Shown here: positions 56,077-64,000 of the stretch, one piece after another
How the letters are laid out: every line of letters begins with the position of its first letter
Numbering within the stretch: the stretch's first letter is position 1
NCBI RefSeq assembly: GCF_014200605.1
Contig: NZ_JACHCE010000003.1
Span: 248,001-312,000, forward strand
Direction of reading: 5' to 3'
Source: Pedobacter cryoconitis
GTDB lineage: Bacteria > Bacteroidota > Bacteroidia > Sphingobacteriales > Sphingobacteriaceae
Length of the DNA stretch: 64,000 bases
Notes under the pieces: generated by a model
The model's input: only the letters and a program-made list of their open reading frames with translations
What the model was told of the DNA's origin: nothing
The model's database searches: none
Position numbers and translations under genes: made by a program

Positions 56077-57024
56077 CTAATAATTAAACTGACTCACTCT
56101 ATTTTTCTCTGTTAAAAACCCCTGCCATATTTCATCTAAAATAGCCGCAGCGGGCTTAACTTCCTTTAGCAAGGCAGAAACCTGTCCGATTTCCAATTCG
56201 CCTTCTTCTAAATTTCCTTCAAACATACCTAATTTTGCTTTTGCACGGCCTAACAACCCCTTTAATGTTTCTGCATCTGCCCCTTCGGCCTCTGCTGCTG
56301 CGATCAGACCTTCAAAAGAATTCTTCAATAACCTTACAGGAAACAATTTCTGCATCCTCAGTTTAGTATCCCCTTCGGCCGCACCGATAACCCGCTGTTT
56401 AAATGCAGGATGTGCAGAAGATTCTTCCGCTACTGCAAAAGCAGAACCTACCTGTACGCCATCTGCCCCTAAGGCCATTGCCGCCAGCATACTCCGGCCC
56501 GAGGAAATCCCCCCGGCTGCAATAACCGGAATCTTCACTGCATCGGCAACCATGGGGATCAGGCACATCGTTGTGGTTTCCTCCCGCCCATTATGGCCGC
56601 CGGCTTCAAATCCTTCCGCAACAATAGCATCTACCCCGCTTGCTTCAGCTTTCAAGGCAAATTTAGTATTAGACACCACGTGTACCACAGTCATATGCTG
56701 AGCTTTCAGAAAACCTGTCCACAGGGCTGGATTTCCTGCCGATGTAAATACAATTTTCACTCCTTCGGCAACCAGTAACTGCATTATCTCCTCTATATTA
56801 GGATAAAGAAAAGGCACATTCACTGCAAAAGGCTTGTCTGTGGCCAGTTTAATCTTCCGGATATGTTCACGTAAAACTTCCGGATACATTGAACCAGCCC
56901 CAATAATCCCCAAACCGCCTGCATTTGATACTGCTGCAGCCAGTTTCCAGCCACTACACCAGATCATTCCCGCCTGAATAATCGGATATTGAATCTTAAA
57001 TAATGAGGTAATACGATTTGACAT
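56077..57024 (-). CDS. Nitronate monooxygenase-like flavin enzyme
   Basis: A 315-residue TIM-barrel FMN enzyme of the NMO / enoyl-ACP reductase II group. Motifs: QAGMIWCSGWKLAAAVSNAGGLGIIGAG at the start, EGFEAGGHNGREE (about 140-152) with the active-site His, PVIAAGGISSGRSMLAAMALGADGVQVGSAF (about 175-205). Family members oxidise nitronates or act as FabK enoyl reductases; NMO assignment is by default and FabK is possible. Confidence 0.85.
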   Translation of the reverse strand: MSNRITSLFKIQYPIIQAGMIWCSGWKLAAAVSNAGGLGIIGAGSMYPEVLREHIRKIKLATDKPFAVNVPFLYPNIEEIMQLLVAEGVKIVFTSAGNPALWTGFLKAQHMTVVHVVSNTKFALKAEASGVDAIVAEGFEAGGHNGREETTTMCLIPMVADAVKIPVIAAGGISSGRSMLAAMALGADGVQVGSAFAVAEESSAHPAFKQRVIGAAEGDTKLRMQKLFPVRLLKNSFEGLIAAAEAEGADAETLKGLLGRAKAKLGMFEGNLEEGELEIGQVSALLKEVKPAAAILDEIWQGFLTEKNRVSQFNY

Positions 57025-57046
57025 ATCTATAATTTATGTTATTCTT

Positions 57047-58222
57047 TTATATGATCCTTTGAATACGGGTATAGGGCTTAATCAGACCATCCTCTAAATG
57101 TTCAATGAAATTCACCCCAGGTTTTTTCCCTTTTTCAAAACTCCCAAACTGAGTGTCTATCCCCAGAAAAAGCGCTCCGTTTAGCGTGGCCCAGCGCAGC
57201 AAAGTATCAAAAGAAATTTGTTGATATTCCTGTAAAGTCTTCATTTCGGCCAGGATACTCAGTTGATGATTACTTGCTAAACTATCTGTTCCCAGTGTAA
57301 TCGTAGCTCCAGATTCCATCAATAAAGCGACATCGGGTAATTTATTTTCAATATACAAATTCGCATTCGGGCATAAACACCAGTAAAGTTTTGGGTGCTG
57401 ACCTTTTGCAAATTCAATATCCTGCTTACTGGTAAAAGTATTATGCACTAATAACGTTTTGGCGGCCGCCGATAAAAGAGGCAGATAACATTGCAAAGAA
57501 GTTTTTCCTTTCGCCTGAAAAAAATCAATATCCAGGCCAAGGAACTTATATAAATTAAGAAAATGCCCCTCTTTTTTTTCAAAGAACCTATTCTCATCCG
57601 CCGTTTCCTGATTATGTATAGAAACCGATTCAGTTTCAGCTCCCGACACCTTCTCAATCTCTACAAAAAGCTCTTCTGAAACAGAATAAGGGGCATGTGG
57701 AACAATCGTAGCTTTTAAAGGCAAAAACTCATCCCGCATTTCCACTGCCTTTTGAATAATCTCCTGTGCACGCCCTGGATTAAAGCCCATAGCCTCCACA
57801 AAAGTATGGTAGTAAACTTTACTCTTGACTTTGACTCCTTTTGAATAAATCTGATTGGAGATATCGCCCGTGGCAACAATACCATTGGCATACATTTCTG
57901 CATCCGCTATGCGCATAGCCTCCTCTATTTCAAGTTCAGAGGCTTGTCTTTGCTGAATAACCTGCTGCACAAAACCCGGCAACCCTGTATGTTCCCCTAT
58001 TTTCCCAAAAAGGTGTGATAGCTCTAAGTGACAATGTGTATTGACGAGTCCCGGTACCAGTACCCCGTCATAATATTGTATATCCTTTATCCCTAGTGCT
58101 TTCCCTTGTTCAGCAGTCATTACTGCGGTAATTGTACCGTCATCACTGACTGCAATTATTCCATGCTGTAAAGGTGCATCACTAACCGGGTATATCCATT
58201 TTGCCGACAAATAAGAACTCAT
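57047..58222 (-). CDS. Amidohydrolase (aminodeoxyfutalosine-deaminase-like)
   Basis: A 391-residue metal-dependent hydrolase of the amidohydrolase superfamily. Metal and catalytic motifs: NTHCHLELSH (about 61-70), PHAPYSVS, SIHNQET, LVHNTFT and GTDSLASN (about 315-322). The arrangement resembles chlorohydrolase/cytosine-deaminase relatives including aminodeoxyfutalosine deaminase; the true substrate is not determined. Other futalosine-pathway genes are not seen. It is the first gene of a long minus-strand run and faces the 890-base spacer 58223-59111. Confidence 0.82.
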   Translation of the reverse strand: MSSYLSAKWIYPVSDAPLQHGIIAVSDDGTITAVMTAEQGKALGIKDIQYYDGVLVPGLVNTHCHLELSHLFGKIGEHTGLPGFVQQVIQQRQASELEIEEAMRIADAEMYANGIVATGDISNQIYSKGVKVKSKVYYHTFVEAMGFNPGRAQEIIQKAVEMRDEFLPLKATIVPHAPYSVSEELFVEIEKVSGAETESVSIHNQETADENRFFEKKEGHFLNLYKFLGLDIDFFQAKGKTSLQCYLPLLSAAAKTLLVHNTFTSKQDIEFAKGQHPKLYWCLCPNANLYIENKLPDVALLMESGATITLGTDSLASNHQLSILAEMKTLQEYQQISFDTLLRWATLNGALFLGIDTQFGSFEKGKKPGVNFIEHLEDGLIKPYTRIQRII

Positions 58223-58737
58223 GTTTACAAATTACGGTTATTCCGTTCAAAGCCTAAAAAAAACAACAGACAATTTACCGCTAAATAGAAAATCGTGCAG
58301 AAAAGAACCTGAGACTTAATCAAACCTTGTTGAATCAATGGAGGGACCTGTTACAAAAGATACACGCCCTATAATCTGACTATATTCCAGCTATGTTTGA
58401 TACAGGGTTTAAGCGGGGTTGAAACGGGTCAAGGCGTATCAACCCCGTATCAATGATAGCCCGTATATAGAATAAGTATAGTTTCTGGATTTTGTTGTAT
58501 TGTACAGTCCTATACCGTGTCTTATACGGATTTCACCTGACCTATTAGGTAATGCTGTTTTACTTTACCTTATAAGATTTTCCTGAAATCACTTTACGTT
58601 TTAATAAATTGTCCTGAATTGGCTTGACATCTGTTGAGAGATGCCTATACTGAGGTTCCTGCGTCTGAAAACTAAGATTAGTTCTCAAATTGTCGTCTTG
58701 TCTTATACCGGAATTCCCCGATATCATGTTCATTATT
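58223..58737. other. Non-coding spacer, nothing recognised
   Basis: No supported gene or RNA. It must hold the promoter of the amidohydrolase gene near its left end but no clear TAnnTTTG box with correct spacing was found. The right half of the spacer holds the 42-bp repeats and the palindrome described separately. Confidence 0.6.
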
Positions 58738-58845
58738 CAGCAATCCTCAAATAGCAATCCCTGAAAAACTATCTGCAAACAGCAATCCTTAAACAGTAAT
58801 CCCTGAAAAACTATCTGCAAACAGCATCCTCAAATAGTAATCCTT
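58738..58845 (-). repeat. Two and a half copies of a 42-bp repeat
   Basis: Units begin at 58738, 58780 and 58822 (the third is cut short), each starting CAGCAATCC or CAGCATCC and containing CCTGAAAAACTATCTGCAAA. Read on the minus strand they contain GGATTGCTATT, also present in the minisatellite beside E2 (32020-32118). Confidence 0.85.
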
Positions 58846-58956
58846 AAAAAAAACCTTTCCCCCACAAATGAGGTCTGATCTTATCTTCTTATGTCCCAAG
58901 TAGTCAACCTTCCTTCCCCTCATGCTGTTATCCACATTACAAGTCTATGGAAAGCG

Positions 58957-59038
58957 GTTAAAAAAACAGCTGCTGATTTCGAAGCCTATTTCCTTCTTAG
59001 AAGGAAATCCAGCGAGAAACAGCAGCTGTTTTTTTAAC
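58957..59038. ncRNA. Nested palindrome E3, possible relative of E1/E2
   Basis: A 19-bp perfect outer stem (58957-58975 with 59020-59038) with A7 and T7 ends encloses a second hairpin (58988-58995 with 59001-59008). Shape, size and A/T-ended outer stem resemble E1 and E2, and a 42-bp minisatellite lies 112 bases away, as in those. The core itself lacks GGGCATTA and the GTTC/GAAC pair, so homology is uncertain. It could equally be a two-way terminator between the divergent amidohydrolase and rluF genes. Confidence 0.45.
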
Positions 59039-59111
59039 AATTGTACTATAAACTTTAATTTTGATAGCATATGTGGGTAGAAATTGATTACTTTGTAAAA
59101 AGAAATAAACT

Positions 59112-60179
59112 ATGTCCGATTCTACTACCCGATTAAATAAATACATTAGTGAAAGCGGCATGTGCTCGCGCAGAGCAGCAGACAGATACATTGAACAGGG
59201 AAATGTGTTTATTAATGGCAAAAAAGCCAAAGTTGGTGACCAGGTTTACTTCGGTGATCTGATTACAGTAAACGGACAAACAATTGAGCCTAAACAAGTA
59301 GACAATTCAATTTTACTTGCATTTAATAAACCTGTTGGTGTCACCAGTACTACTGAGGCTGGCGTAAAAAGCAACATTGTTGACTATGTAAACCACAGTG
59401 AAAGAGTTTTCCCGATTGGAAGATTAGACAAAGATTCACAGGGGTTAATCTTCATGACTAACAATGGTGACCTTGTCAATAAAATCCTTCGTGCCGGGAA
59501 CAACCACGAAAAAGAATACCTGGTTACAGTTAATAAACCACTTACTGATCAGTTTATTACTAACATGGCAAAGGGAGTACCTGTTTTAGGGGTAATGACC
59601 AAGAAATGTAAAGTAACTAAAGAAAGCCCTTTCATCTTCAAAATCACATTGATCCAGGGCTTAAACAGACAAATCAGAAGGATGTGTGAGCATTTCGGTT
59701 TTGAAGTAACCAAACTGGAACGTATTCGCATTATGAATATCAACCTTAAAGGCCTTCCTATTGGTGAATGGAGAGAATTTACTCCCGAAGAGCTGACTGA
59801 AATCCATAACATGATTGCAAAATCAAGTTCTGTAGAACATGCTGCCGCAAAAAGGGTTGCTAAAAAAACCAAATCAGCTACTGCTGAAGAAGAAGTTAAT
59901 GTAACTCCGGCAAAAGCATTCAGAGCAAGACCAGCAGGCCCATCTAAAGGGAAACCAAGAACAGCGTCTCCAAGAGGAGAAAGAGCTGAACGTGGTGAAA
60001 GATCTGAAAAACCAGCAAGGTCATCCAAAGCAAAACCAGCATCTGGTTCTTCTTCATTTAAAGCACCTGCTGCTACAAATGACTGGAATAAAAGCAATGG
60101 CCCAAGCAGAAGATCTGTTAAACCAACCAAAGGAAGATCAGGTACTGCACCTGCAAAAACAAGAAGTCCGAAAAGATAA
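59112..60179 (+). CDS. rluF: 23S rRNA pseudouridine synthase, RluF-like
   Basis: Converts uridine to pseudouridine in 23S rRNA. The 355 residues have an N-terminal S4 RNA-binding domain ([30 protein letters not shown]), a RsuA-type catalytic domain with Asp106 in [13 protein letters not shown], followed by [17 protein letters not shown]. Residues after about 245 form a long Lys/Arg/Ala/Ser/Pro tail ([27 protein letters not shown]) that is disordered and likely binds RNA. Names between RluF and RluB are similar; the [14 protein letters not shown] segment favours RluF. A -7-like TTACTTTG box lies at 59088-59095. Confidence 0.9.
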   Translation: MSDSTTRLNKYISESGMCSRRAADRYIEQGNVFINGKKAKVGDQVYFGDLITVNGQTIEPKQVDNSILLAFNKPVGVTSTTEAGVKSNIVDYVNHSERVFPIGRLDKDSQGLIFMTNNGDLVNKILRAGNNHEKEYLVTVNKPLTDQFITNMAKGVPVLGVMTKKCKVTKESPFIFKITLIQGLNRQIRRMCEHFGFEVTKLERIRIMNINLKGLPIGEWREFTPEELTEIHNMIAKSSSVEHAAAKRVAKKTKSATAEEEVNVTPAKAFRARPAGPSKGKPRTASPRGERAERGERSEKPARSSKAKPASGSSSFKAPAATNDWNKSNGPSRRSVKPTKGRSGTAPAKTRSPKR

Positions 60180-60285
60180 TATCAAGAATATCAATTCATT
60201 CCTGCATGACCTTAGCTGTTAAAATCAGTCACAAGGTCATGCAAATTTCATAACTTATTAAAAACAAGTAAGTTCCAATGAAAAA

Positions 60286-60316
60286 TTGGGTGGCTTATTA
60301 TTTTTAGGTAACTTTG
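60286..60316 (+). promoter_or_regulatory. rlmN promoter
   Basis: TTG (60286-60288), 20 bases, TAACTTTG (60309-60316), ending six bases before the chosen rlmN ATG at 60323. The leader is therefore very short, or translation starts slightly later. Confidence 0.6.
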
Positions 60317-60322
60317 CATCAA

Positions 60323-61372
60323 ATGCTAGTAACAACTAAAACTGATATCCGTTCTCTGAGCTTAATCCAGCTCCAGCAGCACTTTACTGAAATGAAAGAA
60401 CCCGCTTACCGGGCCAAACAGGTTTACCAATGGCTTTGGGAAAAATCTGCGCGTTCTTTTGAAGAGATGAGTAATCTGTCTAAAGACTTGAGAAAGAAAT
60501 TAGATGAGAACTATACGATCAATGCAGTTGAAGTAAACAACACGCAGTTTAGTAATGACCAAACGATTAAAAACACATTCCGTTTATATGATGGAAACAT
60601 TGTTGAAGGTGTTTTAATTCCGATGGAAGAACGAATGACTGCCTGTGTAAGTTCACAGGTTGGCTGTAGTTTAAGCTGTAAGTTCTGTGCAACAGGTTAT
60701 ATGGATAGAAAACGCAATCTTAATGCAGATGAAATCTATGACCAGGTTGTGCTGATTGATCAGCAGGCAAAAAAGAATTACAATGCACCATTGACCAATA
60801 TCGTTTATATGGGTATGGGTGAACCTTTGCTGAATTATGCCAATGTCATGAAATCGATAGAGCGGATTACTGCTCCGGATGGTTTAAATATGTCCTACAA
60901 AAGAATTACTGTTTCTACTGCCGGTATTGCCAAAATGATCAGGAAACTGGGCGATGATGGTGCTAAATTCAATCTTGCGCTTTCTCTGCATGCTGCGGAT
61001 GACAAGAAAAGAAATGAGATTATGCCTATCAATGAGCAGAATACCTTAAAAGTTCTGGCAGATGCATTAAAATACTATTTCGCAAAAACAAAAAATCCGG
61101 TTACTTACGAATATATTGTATTCAATGATTTCAATGATGAAATTCAGGATGCAATAGATTTGGCAAAGTTCTGTAAACATGTACCTTGTAAAGTTAACCT
61201 GATTGAATATAACCCAATTCAGTTTGCAGATTACATCAATGCTGAGGGAGATAAAATTGATGCTTTCTCTAATTATTTGAAGAGCCAGGGAGTGAATACA
61301 AATATCAGACGCAGTCGTGGTAAAGATATTGATGCTGCCTGCGGACAACTCGCTGTAAAAGACCAGGCATAA
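60323..61372 (+). CDS. rlmN: 23S rRNA (adenine-2503-C2) methyltransferase RlmN
   Basis: Radical-SAM enzyme methylating A2503 of 23S rRNA and A37 of some tRNAs. The 349 residues include the CxxxCxxC cluster CSLSCKFC (Cys115, 119, 122), the acidic ...GMGEPLLN segment, and the C-terminal catalytic Cys in DAACGQL (about residue 342). ATG at 60323 is preferred to the TTG three codons upstream. Followed by comF after 52 bases. Confidence 0.96.
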   Translation: MLVTTKTDIRSLSLIQLQQHFTEMKEPAYRAKQVYQWLWEKSARSFEEMSNLSKDLRKKLDENYTINAVEVNNTQFSNDQTIKNTFRLYDGNIVEGVLIPMEERMTACVSSQVGCSLSCKFCATGYMDRKRNLNADEIYDQVVLIDQQAKKNYNAPLTNIVYMGMGEPLLNYANVMKSIERITAPDGLNMSYKRITVSTAGIAKMIRKLGDDGAKFNLALSLHAADDKKRNEIMPINEQNTLKVLADALKYYFAKTKNPVTYEYIVFNDFNDEIQDAIDLAKFCKHVPCKVNLIEYNPIQFADYINAEGDKIDAFSNYLKSQGVNTNIRRSRGKDIDAACGQLAVKDQA

Positions 61373-61424
61373 AACCTGTTTAAATTTCAACCATTTTCTG
61401 ACTGATCAGGGTTACATTGCAAAA

Positions 61425-62123
61425 ATGTCCCTGATTAAACAACTTACTGCCGACTTTTTTCATCTGCTGTTTCCAGAGTGCTGTAATGCATGCGGAACCA
61501 GGCTATTTTATGGGGAGAAATGTATCTGCATCCGATGTCTGTATGACCTCCCCTATACTGATTTCCATCTTTATCCAGATCATCCGGCTGCCAAACTATT
61601 TTGGGGCAGATTGCCATGCCAGGAAGTAATGGCTTTATTGTACTTTAAAAAAGGTACAAAAGCTCAGAATTTAATTCATCAGCTCAAATACAAGGGGCAG
61701 ATTGATGTTGGGTTTATGCTGGGCCTTATGATTGGTGAGAAACTATTATCAAACCCATCTTATCAAAAAGCGGACCTTATCATTCCGGTTCCCCTGCACC
61801 GGAAAAAAGAAAATAGCAGGGGTTATAATCAAAGTAAATCTATTGCAGATGGCATAGCTAAAATTTTGCAGCTTCCTGTCGTTACAGGCTTGCTTATCCG
61901 GCAAACCGATACGTTTACGCAAACTAAGAAAAGCAGGTATAGCCGTTTTGAGAATATGCAGTCTGTATTTAAGCTGAGTAAGTCACATATTTTGAAAAAC
62001 CAGCATGTCCTATTAATTGATGATGTGATTACAACTGGCGCCACCCTTGAAGCCTGCGGGAAGATATTGCTGGATAGCGGATTAAACAAGCTATCTATTG
62101 CAGCAGCAGCTTATGCAGAATAA
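61425..62123 (+). CDS. ComF-family phosphoribosyltransferase
   Basis: A 232-residue member of the ComF/GntX family. It starts with a zinc-finger-like region (PECCNACG ... CICIRCL), followed by a phosphoribosyltransferase fold with the RKKENSRGYNQS loop and the PRPP motif VLLIDDVITTGATLEAC (about residues 194-210). ComF supports DNA uptake in naturally transformable bacteria; whether this strain is transformable is unknown. Last plus-strand gene before the twin terminator units. Confidence 0.9.
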   Translation: MSLIKQLTADFFHLLFPECCNACGTRLFYGEKCICIRCLYDLPYTDFHLYPDHPAAKLFWGRLPCQEVMALLYFKKGTKAQNLIHQLKYKGQIDVGFMLGLMIGEKLLSNPSYQKADLIIPVPLHRKKENSRGYNQSKSIADGIAKILQLPVVTGLLIRQTDTFTQTKKSRYSRFENMQSVFKLSKSHILKNQHVLLIDDVITTGATLEACGKILLDSGLNKLSIAAAAYAE

Positions 62124-62198
62124 TAAATGATAATTTATATGTTATTAAAAAATATTTAAGAAAAATAATCAGGCCACATAACATTTCCATATTATGCT

Positions 62199-62277
62199 CG
62201 TTTATATATTCGAGAGCGTTAATTTAGATGGTAAGGGTCGATATTTTCTTCATAGAAATATCGGCCCTTTATCTTTT
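62199..62277 (+). ncRNA. Twin unit A: conserved box plus terminator
   Basis: A 29-base box (62199-62227; CGTTTATATA then CGAGAGCGTTAATTTAG) is followed by a 14-bp hairpin (62233-62246 with 62256-62269, one G-T pair) and a T-rich tail. A near-identical box with its own, different hairpin starts at 62341. Layout suggests a small RNA with intrinsic terminator, or a terminator for comF; no promoter with a good TAnnTTTG is visible. Confidence 0.45.
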
Positions 62278-62340
62278 GATAACAAATCTGCTTATTTTAT
62301 AAAAAAAAACATTTTATCTAAAACAATATCCGCAGTCAAT

Positions 62341-62408
62341 CGTTTATATACCGAGAGCGTTAATTTAGGGGTCGGAATTTCTTAACAGAATTCCGGCTCT
62401 TCTTTTTT
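62341..62408 (+). ncRNA. Twin unit B: same box, different terminator
   Basis: The box at 62341-62368 matches unit A except for TT/C at one place. The following hairpin (62368-62379 with 62389-62400, several G-T pairs) keeps GGTCGgAATTT-type sequence but has changed bases that still pair, and ends in T-rich sequence on the plus strand only. It stops 28 bases before the 3' end of the histidine kinase gene on the opposite strand. Confidence 0.45.
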
Positions 62409-62436
62409 ACAGCCTTTTTTTCAGGACGATTTTCTA

Positions 62437-64000
62437 CTATTTTTCTTTGGAAAGAAATCCAGAAAGTAATCTTTTGATCTCTTCAGGATTAAAAGGTTTC
62501 AACACATGACCATTCATGCCGCATTCTTTGAATTTATAATGATCATTTTTTAATGTAGAAGCAGTCAATGCAATAATAGGTACATTTTTATAATAAGCTC
62601 CGCTGATATCCCGGATAATGCCAGTGGTTTCAAAACCATCTATTCCAGCCATTTTAATATCCATAAAAATCAGATCATAACTTTCTGTCATAATCTTCTC
62701 TATGGCTTCATATCCGTTAACAGCAGATTCGATTTCCAGCCCCCATTTACTTAAAATACGTTTTGCGATAAGAATATTAATCTCATTATCATCCACAACC
62801 AGTATTTTCTTTCCTACAAAAACACTCATCTCTGTATTATTGCCGGGAGAAGCGGACAACTCCGCTGTTTTGCTAAATGCAATTTCAAAAGAAAAAGTTG
62901 TTCCTTCACCTTCTGTACTATCAACGATAATATCAGAATTAAACATCTGCAGTAGTTTCTTTGTAATAGCAAGCCCTAAACCTGTCCCTCCATATTTTCT
63001 GGAAATATCAGTTTTAGCCTGGGTAAAGGTTTCGAAAATATAGTTTTGCTTATCTTTAGGTATTCCTATTCCATTGTCTACAATTTCAAACCGGATGATG
63101 GAATGCTCTTCAGTTTCCCCGTTAAGGGTAAGCTTCAATTGTACCTGACCGTTTTCTGTGAATTTTATGGCATTACCCAAAAAGTTCATCAGGACCTGAT
63201 ATAACCTGTTTTTATCCCCGGAAATCATTGTAGGTATAAGCGGGTCAAAGACAAGATTTAATTGATTGCCCTTTTTTTTGACATTGACCTGCAAAGAGTT
63301 AATGATATCATTTGCCAGCGTTTTCAGATTGAAAGGAAAAACTTCCAGCTCCATTTTACCGGTTTCCATTTTAGTGAAATCCAGGATGTCATTGATAATA
63401 TGTAACAAATTCTCTCCGGAAAATTTCAGGATATTCAGGTCATCTATCTGTGAGATTTTAGGGTCATTATCCAATAATAGGTGCGTCATACCAATCACTG
63501 CATTTAAAGGGGTACGGATTTCATGACTCATCACAGAGAGAAACATTTCCTTAGCCTCACTCAGCTTCAGGGCTTGTTCTTTAGCCTCAATCATTTCCTT
63601 TTCTACCTGTTTACGCTGTGTAATATCAGATATAAGGTCTATCTGCCTTTCAACTTTACCTTTACTATTGATAATCGGGGTATTGGATACAGATAACCAG
63701 ACGGTAGATCCATCTTTCTTTTCGGCCAGGACCTCTATGGTATAGGATTGATTGTTTTTACTTTTATCTCTTGAAGTAGAAATAAGTTCCTGATCATAAA
63801 AATTAGGAGAAAGTATATTTCCCAGATGATGTCCGTAAAGCTCTTCTTTTCTATAACCGGTTAATTTTTCAAGTGATTGATTTACCCAGGTTGTAATCCC
63901 TTCATTATCCTGGATATTTACACCGGTATTTGTCTTGCTTGCCACCATAGATAATACCTGCAATTCTTCTTCTGCACGCTTTTTATCAGTGATATCAATA
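62437..64000 (-). CDS. Hybrid sensor histidine kinase, 5' end cut by window
   Basis: The frame stays open to the right edge: upstream of the first usable TTG (63961-63963) the codons read DITDKKRAEEEL, the usual end of a PAS/PAC domain, so the true start is beyond 64000. Visible domains in order: end of one PAS, a second PAS (GITTWVNQSLEKLTGYRKEELYG), HisKA with SHEIRTPLN (phospho-His), HATPase with NFLGNAIKFT, DNGIGIP and GGTGLGLAI, then a receiver domain (LVVDDNE, phospho-Asp in FMDIKM, ALTAS, LKPF). Over 520 residues are seen. Input signal and partner regulators are unknown. Confidence 0.92.
   Translation of the reverse strand, partial: IDITDKKRAEEELQVLSMVASKTNTGVNIQDNEGITTWVNQSLEKLTGYRKEELYGHHLGNILSPNFYDQELISTSRDKSKNNQSYTIEVLAEKKDGSTVWLSVSNTPIINSKGKVERQIDLISDITQRKQVEKEMIEAKEQALKLSEAKEMFLSVMSHEIRTPLNAVIGMTHLLLDNDPKISQIDDLNILKFSGENLLHIINDILDFTKMETGKMELEVFPFNLKTLANDIINSLQVNVKKKGNQLNLVFDPLIPTMISGDKNRLYQVLMNFLGNAIKFTENGQVQLKLTLNGETEEHSIIRFEIVDNGIGIPKDKQNYIFETFTQAKTDISRKYGGTGLGLAITKKLLQMFNSDIIVDSTEGEGTTFSFEIAFSKTAELSASPGNNTEMSVFVGKKILVVDDNEINILIAKRILSKWGLEIESAVNGYEAIEKIMTESYDLIFMDIKMAGIDGFETTGIIRDISGAYYKNVPIIALTASTLKNDHYKFKECGMNGHVLKPFNPEEIKRLLSGFLSKEK

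Noticed and set aside
62194..62385. 63-codon frame covering both twin units, reading ESVNL twice
   Set aside because: It spans two terminator hairpins and an AT-rich gap; the repeated ESVNL comes from the duplicated nucleotide box, not from a protein.

Overview
The window is a stretch of Bacteroidota chromosome, most likely from a Sphingobacteriaceae member close to Pedobacter. Evidence seen in the sequence: a complete type IX secretion translocon protein SprA, TonB-dependent and beta-barrel outer-membrane proteins with N-terminal carboxypeptidase-regulatory-like domains, a fused alpha/beta 2-oxoacid dehydrogenase E1, many Cys-lipoproteins, and promoters of the Bacteroidota type (TTG, 18-20 bases, TAnnTTTG). 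The DNA is AT-rich and gene order is mostly that of a core genome. No integrase, transposase, phage module, CRISPR array, rRNA or tRNA gene was found.

Layout. 1-3.5 kb: thrA-thrB (minus) behind a Thr/Ile-rich leader peptide and a terminator, i.e. a classical attenuator. 3.55-4.35 kb: a decayed tail-fibre-like surface protein gene. 4.4-6.2 kb: rsgA-dtd-MazG-like. 6.2-7.1 kb: HIT protein and greA (minus). 7.3-12.3 kb: M1 aminopeptidase, a 2-hydroxyacid dehydrogenase, rsmA and a lipoprotein. 12.3-18.2 kb: pdxA, then the conserved yceD-rpmF-plsX-fabH-accB-accC lipid/ribosome cluster. 18.3-26.4 kb: tatC-rpiB, an M28 peptidase, a LutB-like protein with the fused E1, a lipoprotein and a SprT-like protease.

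26.4-35.3 kb is the accessory-looking part: feoAB, a siderophore-type TonB receptor and a glycine-rich beta-barrel protein, separated by long non-coding spacers. 35.2-49.4 kb (minus): small lipoprotein, VanZ-like, gcvH, sprA-ruvA-maeB, an MltD-like transglycosylase and gatA. 49.4-58.2 kb (minus): tatA, a second TatA-family gene, EnvC-like, DUF4292-like, TPR, dut, flippase, acylphosphatase, a nitronate-monooxygenase-like enzyme and an amidohydrolase. 59-64 kb: rluF-like, rlmN, comF (plus) and a hybrid histidine kinase that runs off the right edge.

The most interesting non-coding signal is a pair of homologous structured elements, about 96 nt each, at 28803-28898 (plus) and 32141-32237 (minus). 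They share a conserved core, have different but compensating stem sequences, and appear able to form a pseudoknot inside a 20-21 bp A/T-ended outer stem. Each is followed about 100 nt later by a related minisatellite (49-bp units; degenerate 26-bp units), so that they bracket the TonB receptor gene as inverted copies. A third, more doubtful copy with a 42-bp minisatellite lies at 58738-59038. I do not recognise this family. Other candidates are two tandem box-plus-terminator units at 62199-62408 that look like a pair of small RNAs, and the thr leader peptide.
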